A stretch of DNA of 64,000 bases from positions 3,286,001 to 3,350,000 of the forward strand of contig NZ_CP028811.1 in NCBI RefSeq assembly GCF_003055625.1, written 5' to 3'. Below are positions 45,843-55,950 of this stretch, piece by piece. The position numbers and the translations under genes are program-made. The DNA is from Flavobacterium magnum. Its GTDB lineage: Bacteria > Bacteroidota > Bacteroidia > Flavobacteriales > Flavobacteriaceae. The notes under the pieces were generated by a model. It was not told the DNA's origin. It searched no databases and saw only the letters and a program-made list of their open reading frames with translations. How positions within the stretch are numbered: the stretch's first letter is position 1; every line of letters starts with the position of its first letter.

Positions 45843-47386
45843 AAACGCAACAGCCTCTTAACATACGCCTGATGCTGTTGCTGATCCTGCTGGTATCGGT
45901 GGCCAAAATTGTCCTCATCAACAAGGGTTTCCTTGCGTTCCCTGACGAAGGCCGCTACCGCGCGGCAGGGCAGATATTGAAAAGCCTCGCAAACGCGGAT
46001 TGGCATGCAGCAATCGAATTCCTGTTTTCCACCAAAGGAAGGCCCGGCGACACCACCCTTAAAATTGTTCCGACGGTACTGCAATATGGCAACGCCTCGC
46101 TGTTCGGGCTTGAAATATACGAACCGGCAAATTCGTGGCCGGTATTTGCATACAACCTGGCCATCCATGCCCTGCTGCTGCTGTTGCATTACCGTGTGTC
46201 GCGGCACTTCCTTAAGGACAGGTTCCTGGCGCTGTTCAGCGTTTTGGTTTTTGCGACTTTGGTGGTCTCATATATTTCCCTACGCCACGCCGACCCATAC
46301 GATGCGAGTCTGTTGATCCTTTATTACGTATTTTATAAACTGGTTTCGACGAACGGCGTAACCACCCGAAAAATGTTTGTTTACGGCGGTCTGGCGTTTT
46401 TCGGGTATTTGTGCTATCCGGGTTACGTTCTGCTTTTCCTGGCCATCCCATTGGTTTACCTGATAAGGAAAATAAGCACATCAGGGTCCGCCAAAGCATT
46501 CAGTCGCGTATTGGCTTTTGCGGCAGGAAGCAGTGTTTGCCTGGTGGTGTTTGAGGCACTTGCACAGATCGGCGGCACCTCGTTCATCAAAAACTCCCTT
46601 TTGTTGTCAGGGACTATCGTACAGGGCTCGTTTGAGGAATGCTTCTCGTTCGTGTTCAGGTACCTTTGCGAAGCCGAAGGTATTAACGGCGTATTCCTGA
46701 TTATCGGGCTGTGCCTGTTTTCCGTCTTATTCGTCAGGAACATCCGCAGCGTGGCATCTGAGCCCATGTACCTTACTTTTGCTGTATTGCTGTTGTTGTT
46801 TGTAGCCTATTCCGCCGCGGGCTTTTACGGGCACAAGGTCGTCTGGTATGCGAGGCTGCTCAAACAGTTTTTGCCATTCCTGGTCATTTTCACCATCTTT
46901 GCGATAGCCGCCATAGCAGGAAGTTTTCGCGCAAGGCCCATAGTAACGACCTGCATCGTATTCGCGGTAAGTGCGACATTGGCGGTGGCATTCGCACTTC
47001 AGTTGAATGCCTACCGGCAATACACGTACCCTAAGGATGTTGCCTGGGAATACTACAATAAATACCGCTTTAAAAGTGCTGCAACGGTTTCGGAATACAG
47101 CAGAGCCCGGCCGGACATGCCGAATTTCAGCATCGTGAAGAAGAAGTTTCCCCGCGAAAATGCACCTGGACTTGTATTTGTCAATGTCACCGATATTTAT
47201 CCTTTCAACGATATCGAAAACTACCATCAATACCTGCCCGACGCGGACGAAAGGTTGCTCTTTTCCGGCGAAAGCTGCCTGAATTTCAAGCCGTATCAGT
47301 TTGAAGCTTATGATATCTGGGCGAGGAAAAACCTGGATGAAGCGAAATTGCGTATCAAGGTGTACCGCAAGCAGGGCGCCCGTTAA
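45839..47386 (+). CDS. Multi-span GT-C-like membrane protein
   Basis: A 515-residue inner-membrane protein with around twelve hydrophobic segments and a final periplasmic tail. FLAFPDEGRYRAAGQILKSL near 32-52 carries an Asp-Glu pair in the first loop, as in GT-C enzymes, and YISLRHADPYDASLLILYYV near 142 has a second acidic cluster. The overall layout fits a lipid-linked-sugar glycosyltransferase or a GT39-like relative. It overlaps the preceding gene by four bases (ATGA), so it is probably coupled. Its stop lies six bases from the end of the convergent FAD-enzyme gene, with no terminator between. Function beyond the fold class is not inferable. Confidence 0.72.
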   Translation: MKTQQPLNIRLMLLLILLVSVAKIVLINKGFLAFPDEGRYRAAGQILKSLANADWHAAIEFLFSTKGRPGDTTLKIVPTVLQYGNASLFGLEIYEPANSWPVFAYNLAIHALLLLLHYRVSRHFLKDRFLALFSVLVFATLVVSYISLRHADPYDASLLILYYVFYKLVSTNGVTTRKMFVYGGLAFFGYLCYPGYVLLFLAIPLVYLIRKISTSGSAKAFSRVLAFAAGSSVCLVVFEALAQIGGTSFIKNSLLLSGTIVQGSFEECFSFVFRYLCEAEGINGVFLIIGLCLFSVLFVRNIRSVASEPMYLTFAVLLLLFVAYSAAGFYGHKVVWYARLLKQFLPFLVIFTIFAIAAIAGSFRARPIVTTCIVFAVSATLAVAFALQLNAYRQYTYPKDVAWEYYNKYRFKSAATVSEYSRARPDMPNFSIVKKKFPRENAPGLVFVNVTDIYPFNDIENYHQYLPDADERLLFSGESCLNFKPYQFEAYDIWARKNLDEAKLRIKVYRKQGAR

Positions 47387-47392
47387 CGACCG

Positions 47393-48940
47393 TTACTTTT
47401 CCTCATGGTATTCCTGCTCCGTGTTGATGGACCAGATGTTTTCCTTTGAAACCGAACCATTCTTTATATTCTCCACCGCCTGGATTGCCGTAAGCATCGA
47501 ATGGTCCTGGTTGTTGTATTTGTGCATCCCGTTGCGGCCTACCAGGTATAGGTTTTCGATTGCATCGGTGAATTCCCTGATCTCATCAAACCGCGCGTAG
47601 GTTCCGAAATAGGCAGGATATGTCTTTGGCATCTTGATTACGGTAAAATCAAGCACGTCTGCGGCAGCGTCAATGAAACCGAGTTGCTGCATCTCGCGCA
47701 TCGCCATCTCACCCATTGCCTCGGGCGACTGATCCCATATGTTGTCGCCTTCATTACAGAAATACTCCAGTCCAACCCAGAATGTCCCGGCGTCTTTCAC
47801 CAAAAACGGGCTCCAGTTATTGAAAACCTGGATGCGGCCTACCTTGACGTAAGGTTCCTGTATGTAAATCCAATTGTCGTCAGGGGTGTGATTCATTTTT
47901 TTCAGGAGCAGGCCAACGGTAATGAAGTCACGGTATTTCAAGCCTTGAGCCACTTCTGAGACGTTCGCGGGAATATCCGTCTGCAGCGCCGAGATCAACT
48001 CGCTGACGGGCATCGTCGATAAAAAGTAATCGCCATGAACCTCTTCCGACACACCCAAAGCATCGGTAACGGTGACGCCTGATATTTTTCCTTCCGCAAA
48101 ATGAATCGCTGTCACTTTGGTGTTTAATTTGAGGATGCCGCCGCCCGCCGAGATCCTATCAGCAACCTCTTCCCACATCTGGCCTGGACCGTACTTGGGG
48201 TAAAGGAAATATTCGATGAGCGACGTTTCAGTGTCCTTCTGTCCTATGCTATTATTTTTTTTGCCGAAAAGACGCTTAAAGTAATGGATGAGCGTCGTGG
48301 TAACCGACAATCCCTTGATGCGCTGCGCGCCCCATTCGGCACTGATCTCAGAACACGGTATGCCCCAGACCTTTTCGGTATAATCCCTGAAAAACAGCCT
48401 GTAAAGCCGTTTACCGAAACGGTTGATGAAGAACTGGTCCAGCGTCTGCACTTCCTTTATCGGAAACAGGCTCGCCTTAATGTAACTCATCCCGATCAGG
48501 AAGGTATTGAATAAACCGATTTTACGGACCGTTTCGGGCGTGAGCGAGATCGGGTAGTCAAAAAACTGTTTATTGAAGAAAATACGCGACTTCCGCCGGC
48601 GCACAAGCATCACTTTATCATGGTCTGCTGCGTGGGGAATGTTTTTTATGACGGCCGACTTATTCTGGTAAGAAATCCTGATTTCCTCGCTGTCCGATTG
48701 GATGGGCAGGATGTCATTCCACCAATTCATCACGACATCCGACTTCGAAAAGAAACGATGTCCGCCAATGTCGATCTTATTGCCTTTGTAATCGACCGTA
48801 CGCGAAATCCCGCCCCAGTAATCACTCATTTCAATGACCACCGGCTGGATGTCAGTCTGTTTCAGGAATTCATACGCTGCGGTTAATCCTGCAGGACCTC
48901 CCCCGATAATGATGGCTTTTTTTGATTTCAATCCGCTCAA
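47393..48940 (-). CDS. FAD/NAD(P)-dependent oxidoreductase, protoporphyrinogen-oxidase-like
   Basis: A 515-residue flavoprotein. [20 protein letters not shown] near 7-26 is the dinucleotide-binding fold (G13-G-G-P-A-G18), and [20 protein letters not shown] near 42-61 is the amine-oxidase/PPOX/UDP-galactopyranose mutase-type FAD loop. The tail [20 protein letters not shown] near 470 is the later FAD contact. In glycan loci, members of this group act on nucleotide sugars, but this role is not shown here. No ATG is available: the frame starts with TTG at 48940 (MSGLKSKKA) or TTG at 48931. A TTG-N17-TAGTTTTG promoter lies at 48953-48980. The gene is convergent with the GT-C gene at its end. Confidence 0.85.
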   Translation of the reverse strand: MSGLKSKKAIIIGGGPAGLTAAYEFLKQTDIQPVVIEMSDYWGGISRTVDYKGNKIDIGGHRFFSKSDVVMNWWNDILPIQSDSEEIRISYQNKSAVIKNIPHAADHDKVMLVRRRKSRIFFNKQFFDYPISLTPETVRKIGLFNTFLIGMSYIKASLFPIKEVQTLDQFFINRFGKRLYRLFFRDYTEKVWGIPCSEISAEWGAQRIKGLSVTTTLIHYFKRLFGKKNNSIGQKDTETSLIEYFLYPKYGPGQMWEEVADRISAGGGILKLNTKVTAIHFAEGKISGVTVTDALGVSEEVHGDYFLSTMPVSELISALQTDIPANVSEVAQGLKYRDFITVGLLLKKMNHTPDDNWIYIQEPYVKVGRIQVFNNWSPFLVKDAGTFWVGLEYFCNEGDNIWDQSPEAMGEMAMREMQQLGFIDAAADVLDFTVIKMPKTYPAYFGTYARFDEIREFTDAIENLYLVGRNGMHKYNNQDHSMLTAIQAVENIKNGSVSKENIWSINTEQEYHEEK

Positions 48941-48952
48941 TTGTTAGCTGCC

Positions 48953-48980
48953 CAAAACTACATTAAATTGTCGAAAACAA
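48953..48980 (-). promoter_or_regulatory. Probable promoter of the FAD-enzyme gene (TTG-N17-TAGTTTTG)
   Basis: On the minus strand TAGTTTTG (48960-48953) matches TAnnTTTG, with TTG (48980-48978) seventeen bases upstream. Transcription would start near 48946, giving almost no leader before the TTG codon at 48940. Confidence 0.5.
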
Positions 48981-49001
48981 ATCTTTATTCTGCTATATTT
49001 G
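48968..49001 (+). promoter_or_regulatory. Probable promoter of the GT-C gene (TTG-N23-TATATTTG)
   Basis: TTG at 48968-48970 and TATATTTG at 48994-49001 lie 23 bases apart. A strong ribosome-site-like GGGAGG follows at 49001-49006. This promoter is interleaved with the divergent one for the FAD-enzyme gene. Confidence 0.55.
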
Positions 49002-49018
49002 GGAGGAAAATTTACGAG

Positions 49019-50653
49019 ATGATGCGCCACGCCCGACTTTACCCATACCTTTTCGCCCTGGTCGTTGCGTTTTACTGCCTTGTCCTGGCGCGCTTTGGGT
49101 TTGAAAACTGGGATTCGGGATTCATAAACGGGTTCAGCTGGCGGCTCTTGCAGGGCGAGATGCCATACCGCGATTTCATCTACATCAGGCCGCCGTTCTC
49201 GATTTATCTGCACGCCATACTGCTCCGGGTTTTACCTGAGACCGGGCAGATTTATTGCATCCGGATTGCCGGCTACCTGTCGTTTGCATTGATCAGCTGG
49301 TGTGTCGTTTCCGGATTTGACAAAGTATACCGGCTGCGACAACTCCAACTCGACAAATGGGCGGTCATGACGCTTTGTTTCATGGCATCGGTACACAATT
49401 TCTTTGCAGATCCGTGGTTTACCGTTGACGGTATCTTATTCGCCTCGGTAGCGTTCTATTTGGTGTGCCGCAGCCGTAACCTTTCGCTCGCGCAATTGTT
49501 CGCAGTATCGCTGTGCTGTGTGCTGTCGGCACTCGTCAAGCAGTCTTTTTATCCGATCCCGATCGGTTTCGGTTTGTGGATTCTTCTGAAGGAAGGTTTC
49601 CGAAAGGCTGCCTTTTTTGGATTTTTCTCGGCAATGCTTCTGGGAATTTTCGTGGCGTGGCTGCTGTCTTTCACGTCCTGGAGCCTTTTCCTGGGCCAGG
49701 TCGCAGGGGTGGCCAATGCCGGAAATCTGTACGATACCGGCTTCATGAATTACCTCCATATTTATCATAACAAAATTATTTTTGGCATGGTAATGGCCCT
49801 GCCTTTGTTGATCTCATGGTTCATGTGCCGCAAACGGCCCACGCTTCAGGACTATCTCAAATGGCTTGCTATGGTCATTTTTATTTCGGCGTTTCTCGCG
49901 GTACCGTTCATACGCTTCAAAGATGTCCCGGTAATTTTTTTCAATGCCGTTGCGGCGGGACTGCTTTATCGTATTGTGAAGGAAAAAACGCTGAAACCGT
50001 TCCTGCCTGTAATCGCTTTAATGATGATCGGCTGGTGCGCTTCGCTAAGCCTGGGCTACAAGACGCCGGTACTTTTCTCAGGCGGATTGATCGTCAGTTA
50101 CCTGTGGCTGATGCATGAGGATTTTGCCGCGCTCGGGCTGAGGCGATATTATACGTCGGCGGGGCTTGCCGTTTGCGCATTCATGCTTTTGTTGAATATC
50201 CATCCGTACCGCAGCCAACCCATCACAACATTAGATTGTGGGATGGAAGCTGTTTCTCCAAAACTGGCATTCATCCGAAGCGACAAAGCGACGCTCGAAA
50301 AGCACCTGGAGCTGAAAAAACTCGCGCAGCGTTTCGGTCCCGGTTATTTCACGGCACCATCGCTTCCCTTATCCCATTATCTTTTTGGCACACAAAATCC
50401 AATGCCCGCCGGGTGGCTGACGAATTTTGAAATCAACGGCAAGGTGTCCGGATTGCTGGAAGCGGCTTCCCGGAAAAAGGCATATATGTTCCTTGAAAAA
50501 TCATTCCTTGACGGGGAACCGTTTATCGCTTCAGACCAAAATCGGAAAGATTTCAGTCAATTCGCGTGGGTTATTTACCATAAATGCCGTCCCATAATGC
50601 AAACACGGCATTTTCTGGTATACCAAACCGATGAAATCCGGAAAACCCTCTAG
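49019..50653 (+). CDS. Multi-span GT-C-like glycosyltransferase (GT39-related)
   Basis: A 544-residue inner-membrane protein. I start it at the ATG at 49019 (MMRHARLYPYLFALVV) because the promoter and GGGAGG motif sit directly before it; an upstream in-frame start at 48941 would lie outside the likely transcript. The first periplasmic loop has GFENWDSGFINGFSWRLLQG and GEMPYRDFIYIRPPF, the classic GT39/PMT-like motif with acidic Asp before the proline-rich loop. About eleven further spans and a C-terminal periplasmic tail follow. It probably transfers a sugar from a lipid-phosphate carrier. The stop overlaps the convergent flippase gene by four bases. Confidence 0.8.
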   Translation: MMRHARLYPYLFALVVAFYCLVLARFGFENWDSGFINGFSWRLLQGEMPYRDFIYIRPPFSIYLHAILLRVLPETGQIYCIRIAGYLSFALISWCVVSGFDKVYRLRQLQLDKWAVMTLCFMASVHNFFADPWFTVDGILFASVAFYLVCRSRNLSLAQLFAVSLCCVLSALVKQSFYPIPIGFGLWILLKEGFRKAAFFGFFSAMLLGIFVAWLLSFTSWSLFLGQVAGVANAGNLYDTGFMNYLHIYHNKIIFGMVMALPLLISWFMCRKRPTLQDYLKWLAMVIFISAFLAVPFIRFKDVPVIFFNAVAAGLLYRIVKEKTLKPFLPVIALMMIGWCASLSLGYKTPVLFSGGLIVSYLWLMHEDFAALGLRRYYTSAGLAVCAFMLLLNIHPYRSQPITTLDCGMEAVSPKLAFIRSDKATLEKHLELKKLAQRFGPGYFTAPSLPLSHYLFGTQNPMPAGWLTNFEINGKVSGLLEAASRKKAYMFLEKSFLDGEPFIASDQNRKDFSQFAWVIYHKCRPIMQTRHFLVYQTDEIRKTL

Positions 50654-51936
50654 CGTCCTTTCGTGAAAATCACATTGCGCAGATGCAGGAACAGCAGCAG
50701 GTTGTATATTGAATAGGTTACGAAATGCGCCATAACAACGCCTTCAATGCCGTAGCTGCCAACCAGGTAGCGGCTGCAGAAAAACATCACACCCATAGAC
50801 GCAAATTCTGTGACAATGAAGGCGGCCGTGTGTTTTTTCGCTACCAGATAGTATCCCAGGATCATCGACAATGCCTTGAGCAGATCGCCTGACAGCTGCC
50901 AGAAAAACAAGGCATCGACTGGGACGAAGGCTTTGGTAAACAAGAGCCGCACGACGAACCCCCGCATCACATATAAGGCCAGCAGCGCGAGCGCAAAAAC
51001 CGGCAGTATATTCCGGAAGTAACTGAAAATGACAGTACGAGTCTCAGCATTGGTTTTCGCTGTGACTAGTTTTGGCAGGAAGTACACAGACACGACGGTA
51101 CTGACAAACATCATATAGTAGCCTGAAATCCTGCTCATTGCTTCCCAATAGCCCGCATTTTCAATACCTTCCGAAACGATAATATAGTTTCGGACAGCCA
51201 CAAAAACCAATGGTGAGATGACGGCTGACACTACCGCCATCAGCGAGTAAGACGACATTTTTTTGATGATTCCAAACGAAAAATACGACCGGCTGAAATA
51301 GGCGAACGACGAGATTTCCTTTGGGATAAAAAACAGGACCGCAAAAAATACCAGCGCGGGCGCCACGATCACGGCCAGCAAGGCACCGAAAGTATGGTAT
51401 TGCGAAACCAGGATCACCGAAAGCGCCAGCCCGATGACATTTCCGCACATGTTGATGTACACCACTTCGCGGAACTTTCCCAACCCGTTGATTACCGAAA
51501 TCAGCAGCAAAGAACAGGCATACCAGGGCATCGCAGCGGCCAGCACGCGGAAAATTGATTGGTAAGGGTACGCCTCCCCGAAAATCAGGTCACTCCAAAG
51601 CCCCGCCAGGAAAAACAATGACAGGCTCAGCAGCATCGCTACGACGGCCAATGACAGGAAGACGGTCGAAAGGATGCGACGCAACTCGGTCGGGTTGCCC
51701 TTATTTTCAGCAGTATATTTAACAAGTCCGTTCTGGAAACCCAGGGTACCGGCCGTTTCCAAAGAAGAAAGGAAATTCCGGAGATTCCCGACAAGGGCCA
51801 TGCCTGATGGTCCGACAAAGACCGCAATTACTTTCGACGTGACCAGGCCAATGGCGATTTTGAGGGCGACACTCAGCGAATTTAAGGATGCCGCTTTAAA
51901 TAACGAAGATTTCCATATGCCCCTGATGCTGTCCAA
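50650..51936 (-). CDS. O-antigen/polysaccharide flippase, Wzx-like (MATE/MOP superfamily)
   Basis: A 428-residue inner-membrane protein with about twelve hydrophobic spans. SSLFKAASLNSLSVALKIAI near the N-terminus, IAVFVGPSGMALVGNLRNFL near 35-55, and GTLGFQNGLVKYTAENKGN near 62-80 are typical of Wzx proteins (WzxE, O-antigen translocase type), which flip lipid-linked repeat units outward across the inner membrane. It is the last gene of a minus-strand run of three: FemAB-like acyltransferase, DegT aminotransferase, flippase. The start codon abuts the aminotransferase stop. Its end overlaps the convergent GT-C gene by four bases. The presence of a single Wzx supports a Wzx/Wzy-type pathway, but no Wzy polymerase is certain here. 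Confidence 0.88.
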   Translation of the reverse strand: MDSIRGIWKSSLFKAASLNSLSVALKIAIGLVTSKVIAVFVGPSGMALVGNLRNFLSSLETAGTLGFQNGLVKYTAENKGNPTELRRILSTVFLSLAVVAMLLSLSLFFLAGLWSDLIFGEAYPYQSIFRVLAAAMPWYACSLLLISVINGLGKFREVVYINMCGNVIGLALSVILVSQYHTFGALLAVIVAPALVFFAVLFFIPKEISSFAYFSRSYFSFGIIKKMSSYSLMAVVSAVISPLVFVAVRNYIIVSEGIENAGYWEAMSRISGYYMMFVSTVVSVYFLPKLVTAKTNAETRTVIFSYFRNILPVFALALLALYVMRGFVVRLLFTKAFVPVDALFFWQLSGDLLKALSMILGYYLVAKKHTAAFIVTEFASMGVMFFCSRYLVGSYGIEGVVMAHFVTYSIYNLLLFLHLRNVIFTKGR

Positions 51937-53037
51937 TTAATAACAGTTTAAGGCTGAAATAACGACGCCTGCCTCGGTTTCGGTCATGACCGGCGAAATC
52001 GGGAGGCTCAGGACTTCATCGTGGATTTTCTCCGTAATCGGTAAAGACAAATGATGCCAGTCCGTCAACGCTTTTTGCCTGTGCGGCGCAATCGGGTAAT
52101 GGATTTGCGTGCTGATGCCGTGATCGGATAAAAACCGTTGCAGCCCCTCCCTGTCCGCCGTCCGGATTACATACAGGTGAAACACATGGCTGTGGTTTCC
52201 GGGGTTGAAAGGCAATGTGATCTTTGGATTGGAGATTCCGGCGCCATATATCGCTGCAATGTTCCTGCGGTGGTCATTGTCGGGATCCAGTCCGTCCAGT
52301 TTGACGTTCAGGAAGGCCGCCTGGATTTCGTCCAGGCGTGAATTCGTGCCTGCAATGTCATGACGGTATTTGACTTCACTACCATAATTGTGCAGGGAAT
52401 AGACCGTTGCAGCCAGCGCGTCGTCATTTGTCGTAATCGCACCCGCATCGCCCAAAGCACCCAGGTTTTTTGCAGGATAGAAACTGAAGGCGGCGGCATC
52501 TGAAAGGTTTCCCGCACGAACGCCTGCGCCGGTCATCGCGCCATGCGCCTGCGCGGCATCTTCAATCAGGAGCAGTCCGTGCTTTTCGGCAAGCGCCGAC
52601 AATGCCGCCATGTCTGCAAGCTGCCCATACAGATGCACCGCAATAATGGCCTTGGTTTTCGTGCTGATCTTATCCGTCGCCGCTGTTGGATCAAGGTTGA
52701 AAGTCTTTACATCGGGTTCGGCAGCCACAGGCACCAAACCTGCTTCGAGCACCGAAAGCATCGTAGCGATAAACGTATTGGCAGGCACGATGACTTCATC
52801 GCCCGGTTGTAGCCTGCCCAACTGTACATAAGCCTTGAGGATCAGCACCAGGGCGTCCAGTCCGTTTGCCACGCCGATGCAGTGTTTGGTACCGCAGTAC
52901 GCAGCGTATTTTTGTTCGAATGCCTTTACCTCGTCGCCGAGGATGAACCAACCCTTTTGCAGGATATCGTCCAGTCTTTGGCGGAAGCCGGCTTCATACG
53001 GCGCGTTTATTTTATGTAAATCCAAAAATGGTATCAT
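51937..53037 (-). CDS. DegT/DnrJ/EryC1/StrS sugar aminotransferase (FdtB/QdtB-like)
   Basis: A 366-residue PLP enzyme. Lys190 in [15 protein letters not shown] is the PLP lysine, Asp160 in [11 protein letters not shown] binds the ring nitrogen, and [19 protein letters not shown] near 82-100 is the substrate-side start. With the FdtA-like ketoisomerase in the same locus it could make a dTDP-3-amino-3,6-dideoxyhexose from a dTDP-3-keto-6-deoxy sugar. Sequence alone does not decide between FdtB (3-amino) and 4-amino types. It abuts the flippase gene with no gap and follows the FemAB-like gene by seven bases, so all three are probably one operon. RmlA and RmlB, needed to make the precursor, are not in the window. 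Confidence 0.88.
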   Translation of the reverse strand: MIPFLDLHKINAPYEAGFRQRLDDILQKGWFILGDEVKAFEQKYAAYCGTKHCIGVANGLDALVLILKAYVQLGRLQPGDEVIVPANTFIATMLSVLEAGLVPVAAEPDVKTFNLDPTAATDKISTKTKAIIAVHLYGQLADMAALSALAEKHGLLLIEDAAQAHGAMTGAGVRAGNLSDAAAFSFYPAKNLGALGDAGAITTNDDALAATVYSLHNYGSEVKYRHDIAGTNSRLDEIQAAFLNVKLDGLDPDNDHRRNIAAIYGAGISNPKITLPFNPGNHSHVFHLYVIRTADREGLQRFLSDHGISTQIHYPIAPHRQKALTDWHHLSLPITEKIHDEVLSLPISPVMTETEAGVVISALNCY

Positions 53038-53044
53038 AGGCAGC

Positions 53045-54019
53045 TTATATCAAAACGTCGTCGAGTAGTACGTAACCGGCCGTGTCGACCTCATAGAAAT
53101 CCTGAACCATGGTCGTGGCCCCAAAACTCTCTTTCCAGTATGACAGCCCGGCGTTGAGCTTTTGGCCCATACTTTCATTCGATATCCCGAAATCGAAAAA
53201 CTTCTTTTCCCGAAAAGTCCCGCGTATCAAAGTGTCAAATAAAAAGTCCAGGCTGCCCAAATCAGCGCGGGTTTCATTCGCGGCAATATACTGCGCGTGG
53301 GCGACATTCGGCGTCTCAAATATCGTAGTGCCGGCCACAAGTGTATCTTGGTGATACACATTGAAATGACGGATACTTTGTGGAAACTGCGACGCGAGCC
53401 GCTGGATTTCTTCGAGCGAATGCACGGGTCTTGTCTGATGCCGAGACCCTAAATTAGGAATCAGGATTTGGTTCCAGAACGCCTCGAATGAATGCTCTTC
53501 GCGAACCGCCAGCTGGTTTTCAACACCCTTTTTGATGCCGCGTCTGCGCAGCGCGGAGATTTTATAACGGCTGTTGCTTTCAATGACTGACAATGTATCA
53601 CGCCGTACGAGCCGTGCTTTGGCTAAAAACAGCGCGTAGTCGCATTCCTGCCGCGGCTTGAGGCAATATACTGGCGGAAGACATTTGTACGACAACATTG
53701 TGAACCCGTTTTGTTGTGCGAAATACAAAACCGCCCTAAAGACGGCGATCACTTCGTGCAATCTGAGGCTTCCGTAAACGAGTCCGCCATACGTCAGCCC
53801 CTGATGGGAATAAAGCGTATTTCCGGCAGCATTCGCAGGCAGTAAAGCCACAAGACGGCTGCCTTCATAAATCATCAGCGAAAAATCTAAAAACCTATCG
53901 GCGTGATAGTCCATGAAATTCCGGTGAAACAGGAAGCTTGCCTGGTCTGCCTGATCCAGGAAATCATTCCAGACGGCAGCATCAGTGGTTTGGTATCGTA
54001 TGACGGTGTAGTTTTTCAA
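53045..54019 (-). CDS. FemAB/GNAT-like acyltransferase
   Basis: A 324-residue soluble protein with a double GNAT fold of the FemAB type. Features are SSFLF-like [20 protein letters not shown] near 27-46, [20 protein letters not shown] near 56-76, and the late motif [20 protein letters not shown] with YWKESFGA near 275-305, typical of FemAB-like proteins found in polysaccharide clusters (GNAT family N-acetyltransferase). Those proteins transfer acyl or aminoacyl groups to sugars, lipids or peptides. The position beside the aminotransferase suggests N-acylation of the amino sugar, though the usual enzyme for that step is a left-handed beta-helix acetyltransferase. It heads the three-gene minus-strand run. 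Confidence 0.82.
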   Translation of the reverse strand: MKNYTVIRYQTTDAAVWNDFLDQADQASFLFHRNFMDYHADRFLDFSLMIYEGSRLVALLPANAAGNTLYSHQGLTYGGLVYGSLRLHEVIAVFRAVLYFAQQNGFTMLSYKCLPPVYCLKPRQECDYALFLAKARLVRRDTLSVIESNSRYKISALRRRGIKKGVENQLAVREEHSFEAFWNQILIPNLGSRHQTRPVHSLEEIQRLASQFPQSIRHFNVYHQDTLVAGTTIFETPNVAHAQYIAANETRADLGSLDFLFDTLIRGTFREKKFFDFGISNESMGQKLNAGLSYWKESFGATTMVQDFYEVDTAGYVLLDDVLI

Positions 54020-54129
54020 GCGTGTTGGTTGACTCTGGAAAATTACTGATTTTTTAGTTTCCGCCGCAGCCTTTCGGCAAAAAGGCGTCCAATAAAAATA
54101 TTTGTATCTTTAAACCTAAAATTGCAAAA

Positions 54130-55932
54130 GTGAAACTGATCAAACGCCTTGTTTATTGCCTGGTTACGGCATTAATCTGCTGCAGCGTCCATTCGCAGGC
54201 GATTTCACTTTACCAGCAGTTTAACGGCCGTTACGATTTCGTGTTTATTGGCAATACGCTTAACGCAATGGAGAACAACAGCCTGCCGGGCATTCCGCCG
54301 CCGCCCTGTTCCATCCTGACCGAATCTTCCGCTGACCTGCTGCTTGCTCCCGACGACGTGATTACCAAGGCGTACCTGTATTGGGCCGGCTCGGGTACCG
54401 GTGTTTTTAACGTAATGCTGAATGACGAAGCCATTTCCGCCCAGCGTACCTTCAGTATTGTCAATAGCGCGGGTCTGGAATGCTTCAGTGCTTTTGCAGA
54501 TATCACCGACTTTATCGTTGCCAATGGCAATACGACTTATAATTTCTCAGGAATGGACCTTAGCGACACCATCCCTCCCTATTGCCCCACCGGAGGCAAT
54601 TTCGGCGGATGGGCGATTATTATCGTCTATGAAAATGCCGCATTGCCATTGAACCAACTCAATGTTTACGATGGTATGCAGGCGATTCCGGGCAACATCA
54701 CCATCACGCTGGACAGCCTCAATGTCATTGACGATGAAGGGGCGAAGATCGGGTTCCTGGCCTGGGAAGGCGACAAGAACATTTCAGACGGTGAAAAGCT
54801 TTTCATCAACGAGCACCTGCTCAGCAATGCACTGAATCCTTCCACAAACGCCTTCAATGGCACCAACAGTTTTACCAACTCCGACACGCTGTACAATATG
54901 GACCTCGATGTCTACAACATTCAGGGAAACATCAGCATCGGTGATGTCGAGGCGACCATCAGGCTGGAATCGACGCGCGATTTCGTCATGGTCAACGCGA
55001 TAGTGACCAAACTCAACAGCCAGCTTCCCGACGCGGTGATTGCAATCGACGGCACCGAAAAATCATGCAACTCCAGGTCAATTACCGTCGACTATACCGT
55101 CTCAAATCCAAACAGCACCGATCCGCTTCCCGCCAATACCGAAGTCGCCGCATTTGCAGACAGCCAGTATTTGGGTGGCGGATTCACCGTTGCCATCATC
55201 CCGATTGGTGGCAGCGAGTCAGGTACTGTCACGCTCGAGATCCCGGCCTCCGTTCCTGCCGACTTTACGCTGCGGCTCGTGGTCGACAGCAATGCGGCGG
55301 GTGCCGGCAGCGTCAAGGAAATCAATGAGGGCAACAATGCGGCCACGATTGCTTTTTCGCTGATTGCCTCTCCTGAGTTTAACCCGCCACCGGATCTCGT
55401 GGCATGCAATGAAGGCGGAATGCGCGGCACGTTTGACTTTTCAGGCTACCCCGACCTGATTAAGTTGCGGCCGGGCGATATGGTAGCGTTTTTTAATTCA
55501 GCGGAGGACGCTGCAGCGGACGTCAATCAGATTAACAATCCGGAAGCCCTCTCTGCCATTGCCCCACAGCCGGTTTTTGTGCGGATCAGCAACGGGGACT
55601 GCTACAGTGTGACGTCTTTTAACTTACGGGTACGCAACTGCCCACCGAAGGTTTACAACCTTGTCGAGCCGTTCGGGAATAACTTCTACGACACCTTCCT
55701 GATTGACGGACTTCGGGATATTTTTGTGGATTTCCGGTTGTCGATTTACAACCGTTGGGGTGCGCTGGTCTGGACCGGCGACAACAGCAGGGACGACTGG
55801 GATGGCACGGCATCGGAAGGATTCCGGCTGTCCGGGAAGGACCTTCCCGGCGGGACTTACTATTACATACTCGAACTCAACGATCCGGATTACCCCAATC
55901 CCCTGGCGGGATTTGTGTACCTGAAGAAGTAA
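54130..55932 (+). CDS. Secreted surface protein with T9SS type B-like C-terminal domain
   Basis: A 600-residue protein starting at GTG (54130) with signal peptide MKLIKRLVYCLVTALICCSVHSQ. Residues about 30-290 form one domain seen in flavobacterial surface proteins (YLYWAGSGTGVFNVMLN, GWAIIIVYENAALPLNQLNV, IGFLAWEGDKNISDGEKLF). A CARDB-like beta domain follows (about 305-415, VDYTVSNPNSTDPLPANTEV, INEGNNAATI). The last 90 residues resemble the type B (CHU_C) domain (LSIYNRWGALVWTGD, DDWDGTA, LPGGTYYYILEL, GFVYLKK), but its usual entry motif PNGDGxND is replaced by VEPFGNNFYDTFLID. Whether it is still exported by the T9SS is unsure. It lies beside the glycan locus and ends before a hairpin repeat. 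Confidence 0.88.
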   Translation: MKLIKRLVYCLVTALICCSVHSQAISLYQQFNGRYDFVFIGNTLNAMENNSLPGIPPPPCSILTESSADLLLAPDDVITKAYLYWAGSGTGVFNVMLNDEAISAQRTFSIVNSAGLECFSAFADITDFIVANGNTTYNFSGMDLSDTIPPYCPTGGNFGGWAIIIVYENAALPLNQLNVYDGMQAIPGNITITLDSLNVIDDEGAKIGFLAWEGDKNISDGEKLFINEHLLSNALNPSTNAFNGTNSFTNSDTLYNMDLDVYNIQGNISIGDVEATIRLESTRDFVMVNAIVTKLNSQLPDAVIAIDGTEKSCNSRSITVDYTVSNPNSTDPLPANTEVAAFADSQYLGGGFTVAIIPIGGSESGTVTLEIPASVPADFTLRLVVDSNAAGAGSVKEINEGNNAATIAFSLIASPEFNPPPDLVACNEGGMRGTFDFSGYPDLIKLRPGDMVAFFNSAEDAAADVNQINNPEALSAIAPQPVFVRISNGDCYSVTSFNLRVRNCPPKVYNLVEPFGNNFYDTFLIDGLRDIFVDFRLSIYNRWGALVWTGDNSRDDWDGTASEGFRLSGKDLPGGTYYYILELNDPDYPNPLAGFVYLKK

Positions 55933-55950
55933 GCGCACGGCACCGCGTGA

